The notes: generated by a model not told the origin, from the sequence alone. DNA of 64,000 nucleotides from Sipunculus nudus (GCA_026874595.1 CM049320.1:4341464-4405463), one strand, 5' to 3'. Shown: positions 12,003-22,660, counted from the stretch's first letter. Numbers and translations: made by a program.

Positions 12003-12985
12003 TAATTTCTGTACAAGCTATAGCCATTTTTGTCTGGTGTATTTCTCCATTCAAGTAACATCTGTTGCAAGTCTTGGTAATCTCTCTCTGCTTTCTTTAC
12101 TAACGTCTTTGCTATTTTAACAGCTGATTCACTTTTCCCATTACTCTGGCTATGTCTGGGTGAACTTGTTATATGCCTAAATGACCATTCACGTTGAAAT
12201 ACTTGAAATTCTTCACTGATGTAACAAGGTCCATTATCAGTAACCATATCAGCAATTCTGTGTCTAGCAAAATGAGCTTTAGTCTTTTCTATTACTGTTT
12301 TACTGGTTTGATCCTCCAGCTTATCCAGCTCAAAATAATCACTGTAATAATCAACAGTAACCAAATAGTGTTGACCTTTCCATGTAAACAAATCTTGTCC
12401 AACTTTAGACCATGGTAATCTTGGAATTTCATGAGTCATTAAAGGTTCTTTCTGCTGTTTAGCTAAGTATTCATTACAAATAGTACATGATTGAATCTTG
12501 TCTCTAATGCCTTGTGCCATCCCAGGCCAAAAGAGCACATCTCTAGCTCGTCGAATACACGCGTCTGAGCCTAAATGACTAGTATGAGCCCGAGCTATCA
12601 TTTGTGGTCTTAGTACTTTAGGTATTATCACTTTCATTCCTTTGTACAGTACACCATCCTGTACTATCAGTTCATCCCTAAAGTTCCAGAACTCTTTGAT
12701 ACATTCAGGAACCTCTTCCCGCGATTCAGGCCATCCTGTGTACACTGTTGAGGCTAATGTCTGTAGTACTGCATCAGCCTGAGTACCAGCCTGTATCTGC
12801 TGATGGGTTCCTTCTTTAAGTCTCATGTAATCCATCTGGTTGACAGAACTAATATCTTGGTAGAGTTTATCTTCTTGGTTAGCACTAAATATGTAGTATC
12901 TAGGCAAACTTTCTTTGACACTGATATCTGGCAAAAAAAGCTCTAGACAACATATCAGAAATATACATCTTATTCCCAGGCACAT
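12002..12985 (-). pseudogene. Integrase core of the retrotransposon
   Basis: Open for 327 codons, but its first 17 or so codons are an out-of-frame reading. True pol sequence starts after the A7 run at 12933-12939 (+ strand), where one extra base shifts the frame. It has an HHCC zinc-binding domain (HTSHLG then CTIC, about residues 130-170). The catalytic triad is the Asp in VTVDYYSD, the Asp in VTDNGPCY and the Glu in SNGKSE, with exactly 35 residues between the last two (D35E). These residues join element DNA to the host genome. The frame is broken again near 12019. The active-site residues are intact, so inactivation lies only in the frame. Confidence 0.88.
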
Positions 12986-13250
12986 AGTGATATTCCAAAT
13001 TGTACTTTTGTAGTCTTAACAACATGCGTTGTAGTCGCTTAGGTGCTTGATGTATGGATTTCTTTGCTATTGAAACTAGCGGCTTATGATCGGTTTCTAC
13101 ATTGATAATGTCTTTCCCATGAAGATAATGATCGAATTTCTCACAAGCAAATACTATTCCAAGACATTCTTTTTCTATCTGTGCATATCCTTGCTCAGTT
13201 AGAGAAAGAGCGCGTGAAGCAAACGCAACTGGTTGGCCTTTTTCAAGGAA
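12931..13250 (-). pseudogene. RNase H remainder and connection, in a third frame
   Basis: Between the PR-RT frame and the integrase frame, the minus strand stays open in a third frame. It encodes the RNase H landmarks QPVAFASRAL, KECLGIVFACEKF, TDHKPL and YVPGNKM. It is bounded by a one-base loss near 13245-13250 and a one-base gain in the A7 run at 12933-12939. RNase H removes the RNA strand during reverse transcription. The first catalytic Asp (in QSDASEKGLG) lies in the preceding frame, so the domain is split across the break. Confidence 0.82.
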
Positions 13251-14734
13251 GCTCCTAGTCCCTTTTCCGATGCGTCACTCTGAACTGTGACCTCCAAGTT
13301 AACATCATAATATCTAAGCACTGGGGCTTCAGTCATAAGATGTAAAATAGTCTGGTAAGCTTCCTCCTGCTGGGACTGCCAGTCCCATTCCACACCTTGT
13401 AAAGTCAACTTTCTCAGTGGTTCTGTAACATCTGAAATCCGAGGCAAGTATCTTGACAAATAGTTTACACTACCCAAAAAGCGTTGTACTGCCTTGACAT
13501 TTGTTGGTTTAGGCATGTTTATTAGCGCTTCCACCTTTGCAGGGTCTGGCTTGATGCCATCTTTTGTCAACAAATGTCCCACATATGGCACTTCAGGCAA
13601 CTTGAACCTTGATTCAAATTTCTGTCTGTTAAATTTGAGGTTTACTTGCTGAGCTCTCTCTAATACTGCTCTCAAGTTTTTATCATGGTTAGCGGCTGCT
13701 TCAGCTTCCGTTTCACCTGATCCATAACAAATGATGTCATCAGCAATAACATCTACTCCCTCAATTCCTTCTAACGCTTCCTTTTGTCTCCGCAGGTACT
13801 CCTCTGGAGCTGACGAGATCCCTTGCGGACATCGCAGATATCGGTATCGGCCAAAAGGAGTCCAAAATGTAGTTAAGAAACTACTCTCTTCACTCAATTT
13901 TATTTGGTGAAATCCTTCTCTGGCGTCCAATACTGTAAACACTTTGGCCTTTGCCAGTTTGGGTAAGACTTCGTCCACTGTAGGCATTTGATATTTTGGT
14001 CTTCTAATGGCTTTATTCAAATCCTTCGGATCAATGCATATTCTCAACTTTTGACCCTTTTGTACTGCCACTAAACTACTTATCCAGTCTGTAGGCTCTG
14101 TGACTTTACAGATAATCCCTTGAGCCTCCATATCATTTAACTTATTCAATAACTTGTCTTTTAGAGGCACCGGTACTCTACGCGGCACATGCTGCACTGG
14201 TTTAACACTTGAATCTATTTCTATATGATATTCACCTGGCAGACATCCCAGTCCACTAAAGACATCACAATATTCACTTAGTACCTGTTCCTTAGTGAGA
14301 GGCTCCTCAGCTTCAAGTACATGAATGTTATTATCCTTTACTGTTATCCATCCATTCTGCACACAAGTGTGGCCATCAATGATTGGCCATGGCGCATTTT
14401 TCAAGATATCAAATGTTATGGGCATCTGTGGTCCTTCACCATAACTCACAATAAGTGTGTACGTTCCCAATGGAGTAACCACACTACCATCATAAAGCCG
14501 TATTCTACCTTTTACAGGCTGTAGCTCAATGTCTTCACACTGTAAAATGTCCTTTAATGTTGCATATGACATAGCACTACAAGTAGCTCCAGTATCCAAC
14601 TGCACTTGTTTAACAATATCATCAGCCCCTTGAAATGTAAGCGGTAGCATAAATCTGCTTTTTTTATTCTGTTTATTCACTGCTCCAATACGCCGAACTA
14701 CAAATGCATCCTCATCCGACTGCTCAATGTCCAT
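13199..14734 (-). CDS. pol: Pol N-terminal part: aspartic protease, reverse transcriptase, start of RNase H
   Basis: 511 codons on the minus strand. The retropepsin motif LDTGATC is at about residue 46-52, where the catalytic Asp processes the polyprotein. The RT palm has VLDAREGFHQI (first Asp about 270) and VIADDIICYG (Asp pair about 332-333), with the Ty3/gypsy signatures PFGRYRYLRCPQGISSAP and YVGHLLTKDGI. The tail enters RNase H (QSDASEKGLGAS), then is thrown out of frame near 13247 and stops. Its frame is -1 relative to gag, which it overlaps by about 37 bp. No strong slippery heptamer is obvious there, so a one-base mutation or a frameshift could both explain the overlap. Confidence 0.9.
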   Translation of the reverse strand: MDIEQSDEDAFVVRRIGAVNKQNKKSRFMLPLTFQGADDIVKQVQLDTGATCSAMSYATLKDILQCEDIELQPVKGRIRLYDGSVVTPLGTYTLIVSYGEGPQMPITFDILKNAPWPIIDGHTCVQNGWITVKDNNIHVLEAEEPLTKEQVLSEYCDVFSGLGCLPGEYHIEIDSSVKPVQHVPRRVPVPLKDKLLNKLNDMEAQGIICKVTEPTDWISSLVAVQKGQKLRICIDPKDLNKAIRRPKYQMPTVDEVLPKLAKAKVFTVLDAREGFHQIKLSEESSFLTTFWTPFGRYRYLRCPQGISSAPEEYLRRQKEALEGIEGVDVIADDIICYGSGETEAEAAANHDKNLRAVLERAQQVNLKFNRQKFESRFKLPEVPYVGHLLTKDGIKPDPAKVEALINMPKPTNVKAVQRFLGSVNYLSRYLPRISDVTEPLRKLTLQGVEWDWQSQQEEAYQTILHLMTEAPVLRYYDVNLEVTVQSDASEKGLGASLKKANQLRLLHALFL

Positions 14735-15600
14735 ACTATGAACTTTGTTTTTGATTTTTGTGTACTTGTTTTCATCTTACACACAACAGCGAAATGGTTT
14801 TGTTTTCCACATTTTTTGCAATTTTTTCCATAAGCCGGACATTTCCCCTTCACATGCTTTGTTCCACAATATTTACATTCTGCCTGATGCATATGTCCTA
14901 GAGTCTTTTTACAAGATTTTGAATTGTTTCCTTGCCTACCAGTCTTGCGCTGCACTCCATGAATCTGTTCAACAAGTCCTGACTTAGTACTAGTCATCTG
15001 ACTTTTATGTATCTTGGACAGTTTGCTAGCTCTGAGCATTTCTACACACTGATTTAGATCAGGGACAGGGCGTGCCCTCAGTAATCTATCACGACTGGCT
15101 GTATCCAGTGTTCCCATTACTAGCCTGTCTCTAATTAAACTGTTTGTCAGGGTTTCATATTCACAAGATTCTGCTAACTGGCGTAGTCTGACTACATACT
15201 GATCCACTGTTTCATGTTCAGTTTGATTTGCAGTGTTGAATTTATATCTCTCAAACAACAAATTTTTTTGTGGCAAGAAATGTTCCCTTAATTTCCTAGT
15301 AATAATCAATGGGTCCTTCTTATCCTCTGCTGTTATACTGGGCAAACTGTTCATAAGTTTTAAGCATGCTGGTCCCATAATAGAACATAATGTAGCAGCG
15401 ACCTGATATCTCCCTGATAGGTTATCTGTTCCGTCTGGTTTTACAAATTTCTGATCAAGTTCTGTTGCTACAATATAGTAATTCCAAGCTGTCTCAAACT
15501 GTTTCCAATTCTCAGTGACATCGCCGTTTAGTGACATAGGGCTCGGCGGGGGTATCTGATAGGCGGCCATGATATCTATATAGGTATAGGAATCTGACAA
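14698..15600 (-). CDS. gag: Gag-like capsid/nucleocapsid protein
   Basis: 300 codons on the minus strand, about 360 bp after the primer binding site. The start could be the first Met or the Met at codon 11 (15570, MAAYQIPPP), which looks more like known starts in this lineage. The central part (about 30-200) has the helical capsid-like pattern with QTEHETVDQYVVRLRQLAE, as in Ty3/gypsy Gag. Two zinc knuckles follow: C-x2-C-x3-H-x4-C at about 242-254 and C-x2-C-x4-H-x4-C at about 261-274. They bind the element RNA. The first knuckle is one residue shorter than the CCHC consensus. The frame is otherwise unbroken. Confidence 0.88.
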   Translation of the reverse strand: MSDSYTYIDIMAAYQIPPPSPMSLNGDVTENWKQFETAWNYYIVATELDQKFVKPDGTDNLSGRYQVAATLCSIMGPACLKLMNSLPSITAEDKKDPLIITRKLREHFLPQKNLLFERYKFNTANQTEHETVDQYVVRLRQLAESCEYETLTNSLIRDRLVMGTLDTASRDRLLRARPVPDLNQCVEMLRASKLSKIHKSQMTSTKSGLVEQIHGVQRKTGRQGNNSKSCKKTLGHMHQAECKYCGTKHVKGKCPAYGKNCKKCGKQNHFAVVCKMKTSTQKSKTKFIVWTLSSRMRMHL

Positions 15601-15965
15601 AACAACTGACGAGTGACGTTAAATCTGACAGTGACAGTTCTAACAGCAAAGTTCCGAGACGTCAGCTTTATAAATTATATGTCAACACAAGTGAATGTAC
15701 TCACGTATACCATGTCACAGACAATCCTTGGTATGATCCTTCCACAGTTTCAAAGTGGCATATCAAGAAAATAATTGTTCACAACACAAAATTCCGACAT
15801 TCACTCAAAATCAAATATGGCGCCGTTTTTGTAGCACGTGACGAGGCGAGCTCTCCATTCCGTCCGCGAATCCTGCGGTTCCGTCGGTCACTTTCCAAGT
15901 TTCCTACATCCCGTTAGACAAATGTTTCTGGACAAAACCTTGTCCAAACTGTTCCTGGCGTGCGG

Positions 15966-15983
15966 CTGCCCATTCTGACACCA
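15966..15983 (-). promoter_or_regulatory. Primer binding site, tRNA-Leu type
   Basis: On the minus strand it starts immediately after the 5' LTR and reads TGGTGTCAGAATGGG. TGG complements the tRNA CCA end, and the next eight bases complement the animal tRNA-Leu 3' acceptor strand as I remember it, after which one base is missing. It primes minus-strand DNA synthesis. Confidence 0.75.
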
Positions 15984-16177
15984 TGTTTGTCGGATGTTTT
16001 TCCAGGCACGCGACACAATCGCTCCTAAACGAGGAGGCTAACAGTTAACACGTTTAATGGCTGCCATGTTCGTCACACACAACATGATACACGTAATTGC
16101 CACAAGGGGGCGCAACAATAACTGGTAACATAATACTCCCGTAGCCCGCATTAATAGTAAACATACGTCCCGTAACA
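15984..16177 (-). repeat. 5' LTR of the retrotransposon
   Basis: 194 bp, almost identical to 10848-11042, bounded by TGTTTG and GTAACA. It contains the promoter of the element when read on minus. GGGGG follows at 16178-16182, completing the target duplication. Confidence 0.93.
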
Positions 16178-16509
16178 GGGGGGGGGGGCAGACATGCGAA
16201 GGTACTCAAACCTCTCTAGTTCAAATGTAAAACTTGAATAAGAGACATATATGTTCACATATACATTCATGTTAGAACAAATATTTCATACTTGTTCCTG
16301 TTACTACCCATAAACTCTTTTCTTTTTGCTGAGGGCTTTTGTCAGCTTTTGCTGATATCTAGTTATCCACTTGTCCTTGTTTATTATGTTTTTTTTTTGT
16401 TTTGGTCGCAGTTTATCAATTTAATTTTTTAATACCCCTTTTATACAAGTTGAAAGAACTGTCAACACTGCATAAATCTAGAATGGCTTTGTTTTTAAGG
16501 GTTAACTAT

Positions 16510-17200
16510 GCACTTTTGCAAATCAATGATTCTACATTTCAGCAGATTTGACCTTGAAGGTGAAGTTCAAGGTCACCGCTTTCCGAATTCCTCCGATTTT
16601 TTTGCAGAAAGAACTGGTGTGTCAAATATGCAGAAAAAAATCTTCATTACTTCAAAACTCACGAGGGTCTCAATAATTTTAGAATTGCGCATACATGACC
16701 TTGAATGTGAAAGTCAAGGTTACAAGTTCCAAAAAACATATTCTGAGAACTCAGTTAAAATACACTTTTGGGGGAAAATCTGCAATACTTCACAAGAACA
16801 AAAAAATAAAAAAATGGCTGATTTGAACTTGAAGATCATAGTCAAGGTCACCGGGTGTCAATCTCGCCAAAGAACTTGATAGGAACAATTTGTGTAGCCT
16901 AGTCGAGGACAAAATTTGAAATACTTCAAAAGTTATGGGGTTCAAAAACATTTTACATTTCGGCAGATTTTACCTTTAAAATGAAGGTCAAGGACACCGG
17001 GTTTCGAAACCGTACAAGATTTTGTTAGGAACAATTAGATTTTTTTAAATTTTATAAGAAAGTATGCAGCTCTTTAAAATATATCGCTTTCACAAGATAC
17101 CCTACATACGACGGCGACTGACGATTACGCTGACGACGCGGGACCACGACAGACGATGGCACTGAAAACAACATGTCTTCCCTACAGGGGGAGACAAAAA
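16510..17200 (+). repeat. Degenerate tandem repeat, GACCTTGAAGGT family
   Basis: Four diverged units of about 130-150 bp begin near 16541, 16693, 16820 and 16965. Each is led by a GACCTTGAAGGTGAA / TCAAGGTCACCG core followed by an ACTTCAAAA stretch. It ends in CGACGGCGACTGACG-type GAC-rich sequence near 17110-17160. This core is common in molluscan and other invertebrate DNA. The open frame at 16508-16879 is only this repeat. Confidence 0.6.
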
Positions 17201-17550
17201 TTGGCATCATGCTTGTAAAGTTTCACAGAAAGGTGAAGAACAAAAATGCACAGGATGTTTCATTTTATTAACAATATTTAGTCAGAACGAAATCGCTACA
17301 AATGCCTCTAACCCTGACAGCCCGGGGCCTGTCCTGGGTTACCATAGCAATCGAATGTTTACTAAAATTGTTCTCAAGTTCTCTTGAATATTGAAATCTG
17401 GCTTTACTCAAGACTCGGTCTTCAAGTCCGGTCTTGGGCTCAAAACTGTCTTGAGATTAATATTGAAACCCTCTCCAGACCCCCAGATCACACCATTTAT
17501 CCTGCCTTTGAAGAAGGTCGCTTCGTGCGTGTGTTAATGACTTCATTCTT
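17201..17550. other. Non-coding stretch
   Basis: It contains a small internal repeat (CAAGACTCGGTC then CAAGTCCGGTCTTGGGCTCAAAACTGTCTTGAG) near 17405-17460 and no recognisable gene. Confidence 0.4.
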
Positions 17551-17558
17551 CGATAAAC

Positions 17559-17716
17559 CCACAGGCACTCGTTTCCAGCATTAAATGGCCTAGAAACCGT
17601 AAACACATGTCTTATGGGCGATATACCAGTTATAAAACTGGTATACAGGTATATCGCCCATACGACATGTGTTTACGGTTTCTAGGCCATTTAATGCTGG
17701 AAACGAGTGCCTGTGG
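17559..17716. mobile_element. 158 bp near-perfect foldback element with target duplication
   Basis: Arms 17559-17627 and 17648-17716 are 69 bp each and pair at 68 positions, the only mismatch being 17612/17663. The 20-base loop (17628-17647) can form a smaller CCAGT/ACTGG stem. The ends read CCACAGGCAC and GTGCCTGTGG. The flanks carry the direct repeat ATAAAC (17553-17558 and 17717-17722), or ATAAACCC if the first two arm bases are counted. The duplicated block at 50668-50691 has the same flank with a single ATAAACCC and no element, that is, an empty site. It is a foldback MITE whose arms have hardly diverged. It has no coding capacity, and its transcript would form a long hairpin. Confidence 0.88.
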
Positions 17717-18080
17717 ATAAACCCTACATCATCGAAGCATATCATCCTGCCTGTAAAGAAAGTACACTGAGAATAAAACGTACATTAATTTTTTTTTAAA
17801 TATCATCCAATCAGGTAGTATTTATTAGAACCAGGTAAAGTAATGTCTAGCCTGCTTTGAGTTTCAAATGTATTAGAGTGCTATTTTTAAATTTTAATAT
17901 CCAATAGCAATATTTTATTTTAACTCTTATTTAATATTTGAATCTGTTAAATGTTTATTTTACAATTTACAATCACTTATTCATTTATTAATATTTTAGA
18001 ATTAAAGGGGAAAATTATATATGTAAATATGGGTGGCAAACTGCCCGTATGACATTTTGTTGTTAGTCATATCTTTGTGT

Positions 18081-19270
18081 AATCTTCTAACTTAATATCC
18101 CGGGAGGTCCATAAAAAATCTCCATGGTAACCTGAAATTAGGTCTCTTCTACCCATATCGTCCGAGCTATGGGGGCTCAAAAGTATCCCCCAGAATAACT
18201 AAAACATTGATACAAAAGCTCCAGTATCTGAACAACTAATAATTCTTTGCATGCATATTTATCATGTAGAGTTTAATCAGATCTTGCAGACTGGTGGCGC
18301 CACCTGGATTTTTTTTTTATTTTTACGCATTTTCTCTCTATTTAACCTTTTGCCCTGGAATCTTCTAACTTGACCTTCAGGGAAGTCCATGAAAATTTTC
18401 CCTGGAAACCTTTAATTAAGTCACTGTTACCCATATTCTCCGAGCTATAAAGCTCAGAAGTACCCTCTAGAATAATTGAAAATTTCGCACAAAAGCTCAT
18501 GTATCTGAACAACTAATGAAATGATCACCACGATTCTTTGTATGCATATTCATCATGGAGTGTTTCATCAGGCCCTGCAGACCGGTAGCGTTACCTGTTA
18601 TTTTAGAATTTTAATCAATTTTTTTCTCTCCATTTTGAGACCTTTAAAGATGCAGTCATCCATTAACAGGGCACAAATCATAACCACTGGACTCAGAATC
18701 GTCTACCTTGACATCAAGGGAGGTCTATAAGAAATCTCCATGAAATCCTGAAATACGGTCTCTGTTTTCCATTTTCTTAGAGCTATGGGACTTATAAATA
18801 CCCCCCCCCCCCCCGAATTATTGGAATTTTGTACCAAAGCAGGGCACAAATCATAATTATCGGACCTAGAATCTTCTAACTTGGACATCCTGAGAGTACC
18901 TCAAAAGTTTTTATTTATACACCTGATATTAGCTCTCTGTTACCAATATTCTCTTGAGCTTTCGGGCTCAGAACCCCCAGAATAATTAAAAGTTTGAAAC
19001 ACAAGGTTCAGTATCTGAACAACCAATGCATTGATCGTCATGATTCTTTGCATGCATATTGATCAAGGAGTGAACCTCTAACTTGACATCCTGGGAGCTC
19101 CTCAAAAGTCCACCCCCGAAACCTGACATACGATCATCATGACCTATTTCTCAGAGTTGTAGGGTATGTTTAAGCACCCCTGAAATAATGCAAAATACAC
19201 AAATTGCCAGATTCCTCAGGAAAGGCTGGCTGGTTGGATTGTCATCAAAGTTGGTGTGCTAATGGGTCTT
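18081..19270 (+). repeat. 330 bp-monomer repeat family, + orientation
   Basis: Four or five diverged monomers start with AATCTTCTAACTT-type sequence near 18081, 18359, 18700, 18867 and 19077. Each continues through CCATGGTAACCTGAAATTAGGTCTC, GAGCTATGGGGCTC, CCCCCAGAATAAT, GTATCTGAACAACTAAT and GGTGGCGCCACC. It is the reverse complement of the array at 36340-38010. It sits inside duplication block A, right after the TGGCAAACTGCC landmark at 18031 that precedes the EGF exon in block B. It therefore occupies the place where an EGF exon would be expected. Confidence 0.75.
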
Positions 19271-21830
19271 GATGCATGAACGATAATGCCACCTACATTA
19301 TCTTAATTAGTTGCCTGTGAAAGGACATATTGTCAACATATCAGTCGTTCTCACTTGTTTTAATATCGATTAACCATGAAAGTAGTGTTTATCAGATTCA
19401 GATAAATTAAATCTCGGCTGCTTTGAGTGTGAAATGTAATAAATGTTCTTACATTTTAATATCCAGTAGGAGGAATATTATGAACTGCTATTTGTATTTT
19501 TAGACAGGTATGCGATATTTATTGTGTAAAACGGTAAAACGGACAAAACCGAAAAACGCAGGGTTTGTATCGGTTGAACCTGTTGAATATATTATTTGAC
19601 AAGCATTAAAGATGCACAAGTGATTTAATTTATTTTATATTATTGTAGAAGTAAACGGAAGAAATGGTGGACCTTAAATACCCACTGGGCGACACGGTCA
19701 GGTTTTCGCAATGATTCATGGGATACCCTGCATATCCAGCTACCAATGATTCTGCAATCAAAGAAAACGTTTCATTGATTAAATTTATTGTAAATAAGGG
19801 GTTCAATTACTCAAAAGAGTTTTAAAAATAATTTTTATTTTAAAATCTGAAGACTTACTTTAGATGTGCAATGGTTTTACATAGGAATGGATGTTTAATA
19901 TTCTCGGGTTTGTTCGGATGACAGTTAAAAATATTTGTTCATTTAATGGAAATATATGTTAGTCATTTAATGACAGTCTCTTATCGAAATACAATGAGCT
20001 TACCTGAGTGAGCTGAGAGAAATATTGTTGGGTCTTTGCTACTCATTCAACCATTACAATAGAAAGGGCCGTTTCCGATGGGTTATCGATTATAAGATAT
20101 TTGATAAATTTCAAACTAACAAACCGCAACATTTGCTTTGGTTCATATGCATAAAAAATATGTTTATCTCAGTTTCTGTTTATAAGGTTCACACCTTATT
20201 TGTCACATGCAAATTTAAATATGCGCATGGTATCGTGCTTGTGTTCTCTATTATAGGGACCTCCCTTCGATCTTCCCCACTTTCTAGTTACAATCGTCCT
20301 GTGCTTTTCACGTTGACCAAATTTGGATATTTCAAGTGACACTGTGAACATTGCATAATACAGTTTTTCTGCAGAGATCTATTACCTTATTACGTCCTAT
20401 GAGATTCTTTGAAGCTATCCACGCCTCCGACTCTAGCTGATGCTTGTGCCAGCCACAGTTGAACCAGACTGTGTGTGAAATATCATGCGTTTTGGGGTTT
20501 TCTGAATCGAAACATTTTCTAATACAGCTTACGCAGAATTTTTATATTAAAAATATATATTCCCGCATCTGAGCATTTTAATGTCCATTCTAATGTCCAT
20601 TGTTAAAGTCCTTTCATAAAAATCCATTACGGCATACCTGCAGGAGAGATTCTTACCAAGTTTCTGTCTTTGTTGCTGCCTTAGAAACACACGTTTTCTG
20701 GCCGATTTATCGGTGGTTAATCGATGAGGTAGTAATTGAACTGAATCCAGGGGTCATCGATCCAACAATTATTAAAAAGAGAACAAAATATATCATATAT
20801 AATACATAATATTTAAAATAAATGTTATACCAGTTACAAGAATTGAGGATTGTGGAATCCTTTCCATCATGTGTGAGATAACTACTTTTTGTATTGGTAT
20901 CTAATTTGATGCTACATTATGCAAATGTGTATCCCTGAATCCCTGAACATCCACAACCTGAGAAGGATAGTAAGCTCAGCTTCACTCACTGTTTGATGAA
21001 TTAGCCATGAAAAAGTTATTAAATATGAGAGGTAATGGCAATAAGTATCTCTATCAACTATTACTCAATAGAACATTTTATTGATTGGCTTGAACTAGTA
21101 GTGAGTTTGATGAATAACAGCCCGGGGCCCAGGGACCTTAATCCGGATAGGGCATTCACTTATCCATTGGTATCATGCATTAGGCCTCAAAAATATGTAT
21201 TGACTACAGATTAAAAAATATTGCGAGAGGGCAATTTATTTCTTTATCCTTTTCTTTAATCGTCGGCGGAGGTACACAATGTGAAATTTTGCATGCTGAA
21301 AATTTTTTTTGTTTCAGTTCTTGAAATGGTGTATACAATCAACAAAGAAATAAGTCCGTTTTACATAACTTGAGGGATTCTGTCAATGAAAGTGTGCCAT
21401 AGCACAATAAATCAACAAACAGTGAAAAATTGGGAGCGGCGAAATTGTTGTATGGCCTTAGTTGACCTCATTACTCATCCATGCAAAATTGAGTATAATT
21501 GGCCCATGTTATACAAATCCTGCAAGCATTTACATGTTATTTATATAATGGCCACTAACACGTTTGAGAAAAGTTAAAACTGCCCTGCAACGAATTAGAG
21601 GCACTCACATTGAGCTACTGGACGAGGATATGCCTCAATAAAACAAATATCCTCTATGATGACCTGTTTACAATAAACTTAATATATCAGACCCATATTT
21701 TACATTTACATTTTTTATCATTTTTATATTTTACAAATCACACGCTTCTTGTTTGTCGTTTGTAATATCGATGTTGTTCATTGCAATAAAATATAATATC
21801 CATCTGGTGTTTCTCTTTATATTTTTTTTT
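19271..21830. other. Non-coding sequence of block A
   Basis: Old duplicate sequence matching 50760-53845 in segments. The open frames here (for example 20025-20339 and 20600-20809) have no recognisable domain, and the first is not preserved as an open frame in the partner copy, which argues against a gene. Confidence 0.5.
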
Positions 21831-22660
21831 TAGCTCAGCTGACTTTCAAAGCGATGGGTCTTTGTCCGTCCTCCTTCCGTCTGTCCGTCCGGCCGTCTGG
21901 CCGTCCTGCCGGCCGTCCGTCCGTTAGCAGGGCACATATCGTAACCGTAGGGGCTAGGATCATGAACCCTATGCAGTCTTAGAGGTTCTAAAATGATCTC
22001 CTTGGAAACCTGAAATTAGGTCACTGGGACCTATATTCTCGAAGTAACAGGGTGTTTTTGCACCCCAAGTAATAATTCTTTATGCCAAAGCTATCATCCC
22101 AAACCTTCAATCTTTAATATACAGCTCACCTACCAACAGGGGAAGAACCATAATTATTTTGAGTCAAAAGGTCAAAGGTCAAGATCACAGGAACCACATT
22201 TTTTTAAAAGCCTGTGGGTGCATTTTTAGCCAAACCTTTCATACCAATTCTTTGATCTTTCACATATAGCTCACCTGCTAAGTGGGAGAAGAATCCTATA
22301 GATTTTGAGGTCACAAGGTCAAAGGTCAGGGTCACAGGATCCACTTCTTTGAAAAGGTTGTGGACACATTTCAAGCTAGACTTTTCATTCCAAACCTCCC
22401 AGCACTGATATCCCTTCTTTTCCAATAGGGGTAAAGACCTGTTGATTTTGAGGTCAAAGGTCAAGTTCACAGCACCCACTTCTTGCGTGGAGTTATTTTC
22501 AGGCAAACTTTTCAATCTTTTCAAAGTTATTCACTCATTGGTTGCCAAGTAATTACACCAGATTTAAGTGGTGAGTTGTTACTCATCATTTAGAAAGAAT
22601 CCAGTTGATATGTGGGCAAAAGGCCAAGGTCATAGGTCAGGGATGTTCACAATAACTTAT
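21831..22660 (+). repeat. Repeat with AGCTCAGCTGA head, CCGTC run and GGTCAAAGGTCA units
   Basis: It starts after a T-run with TAGCTCAGCTGAC and a dense (C)CGTCCGTC stretch at 21866-21930, then CACATATCGTAACC as in the 330 bp family. It then runs into three or four units of about 140-150 bp (about 22080-22640) built around AAAGGTCAAAGGTCA.G.TCACAG. It is absent from block B, so it inserted after the duplication or was lost there. The open frame at 22204-22524 on minus is only repeat. Confidence 0.65.

Larger units (their letters stand above)
10848..16177 (-). mobile_element. Ty3/gypsy LTR retrotransposon, Mag/Steamer-like
   Basis: A 5330 bp element read on the minus strand. It has 195 and 194 bp LTRs bounded by TG and CA that differ by one base in a CA run. 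The target duplication GGGGG lies at 10843-10847 and 16178-16182. The primer binding site (15966-15983 on +, reading TGGTGTCAGAATGGG on minus) fits the 3' end of animal tRNA-Leu from memory, with one missing base. The polypurine tract is at 11043-11050. Gene order is gag, protease, RT, RNase H, integrase, as in Ty3/gypsy. Near-identical LTRs imply a recent insertion, yet the pol frame carries three one-base breaks. Placement in the Mag lineage rests on the short LTRs, the Leu primer site and two zinc knuckles, and is inference. Confidence 0.92.

Noticed and set aside
16508-16879. 123-codon open frame after the retrotransposon
   Set aside because: Lies within the GACCTTGAAGGT tandem repeat; no protein family match.
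20025-20339. 104-codon open frame in duplication block A
   Set aside because: The partner copy near 51846-52110 has indels that break the frame, so there is no sign of coding constraint.
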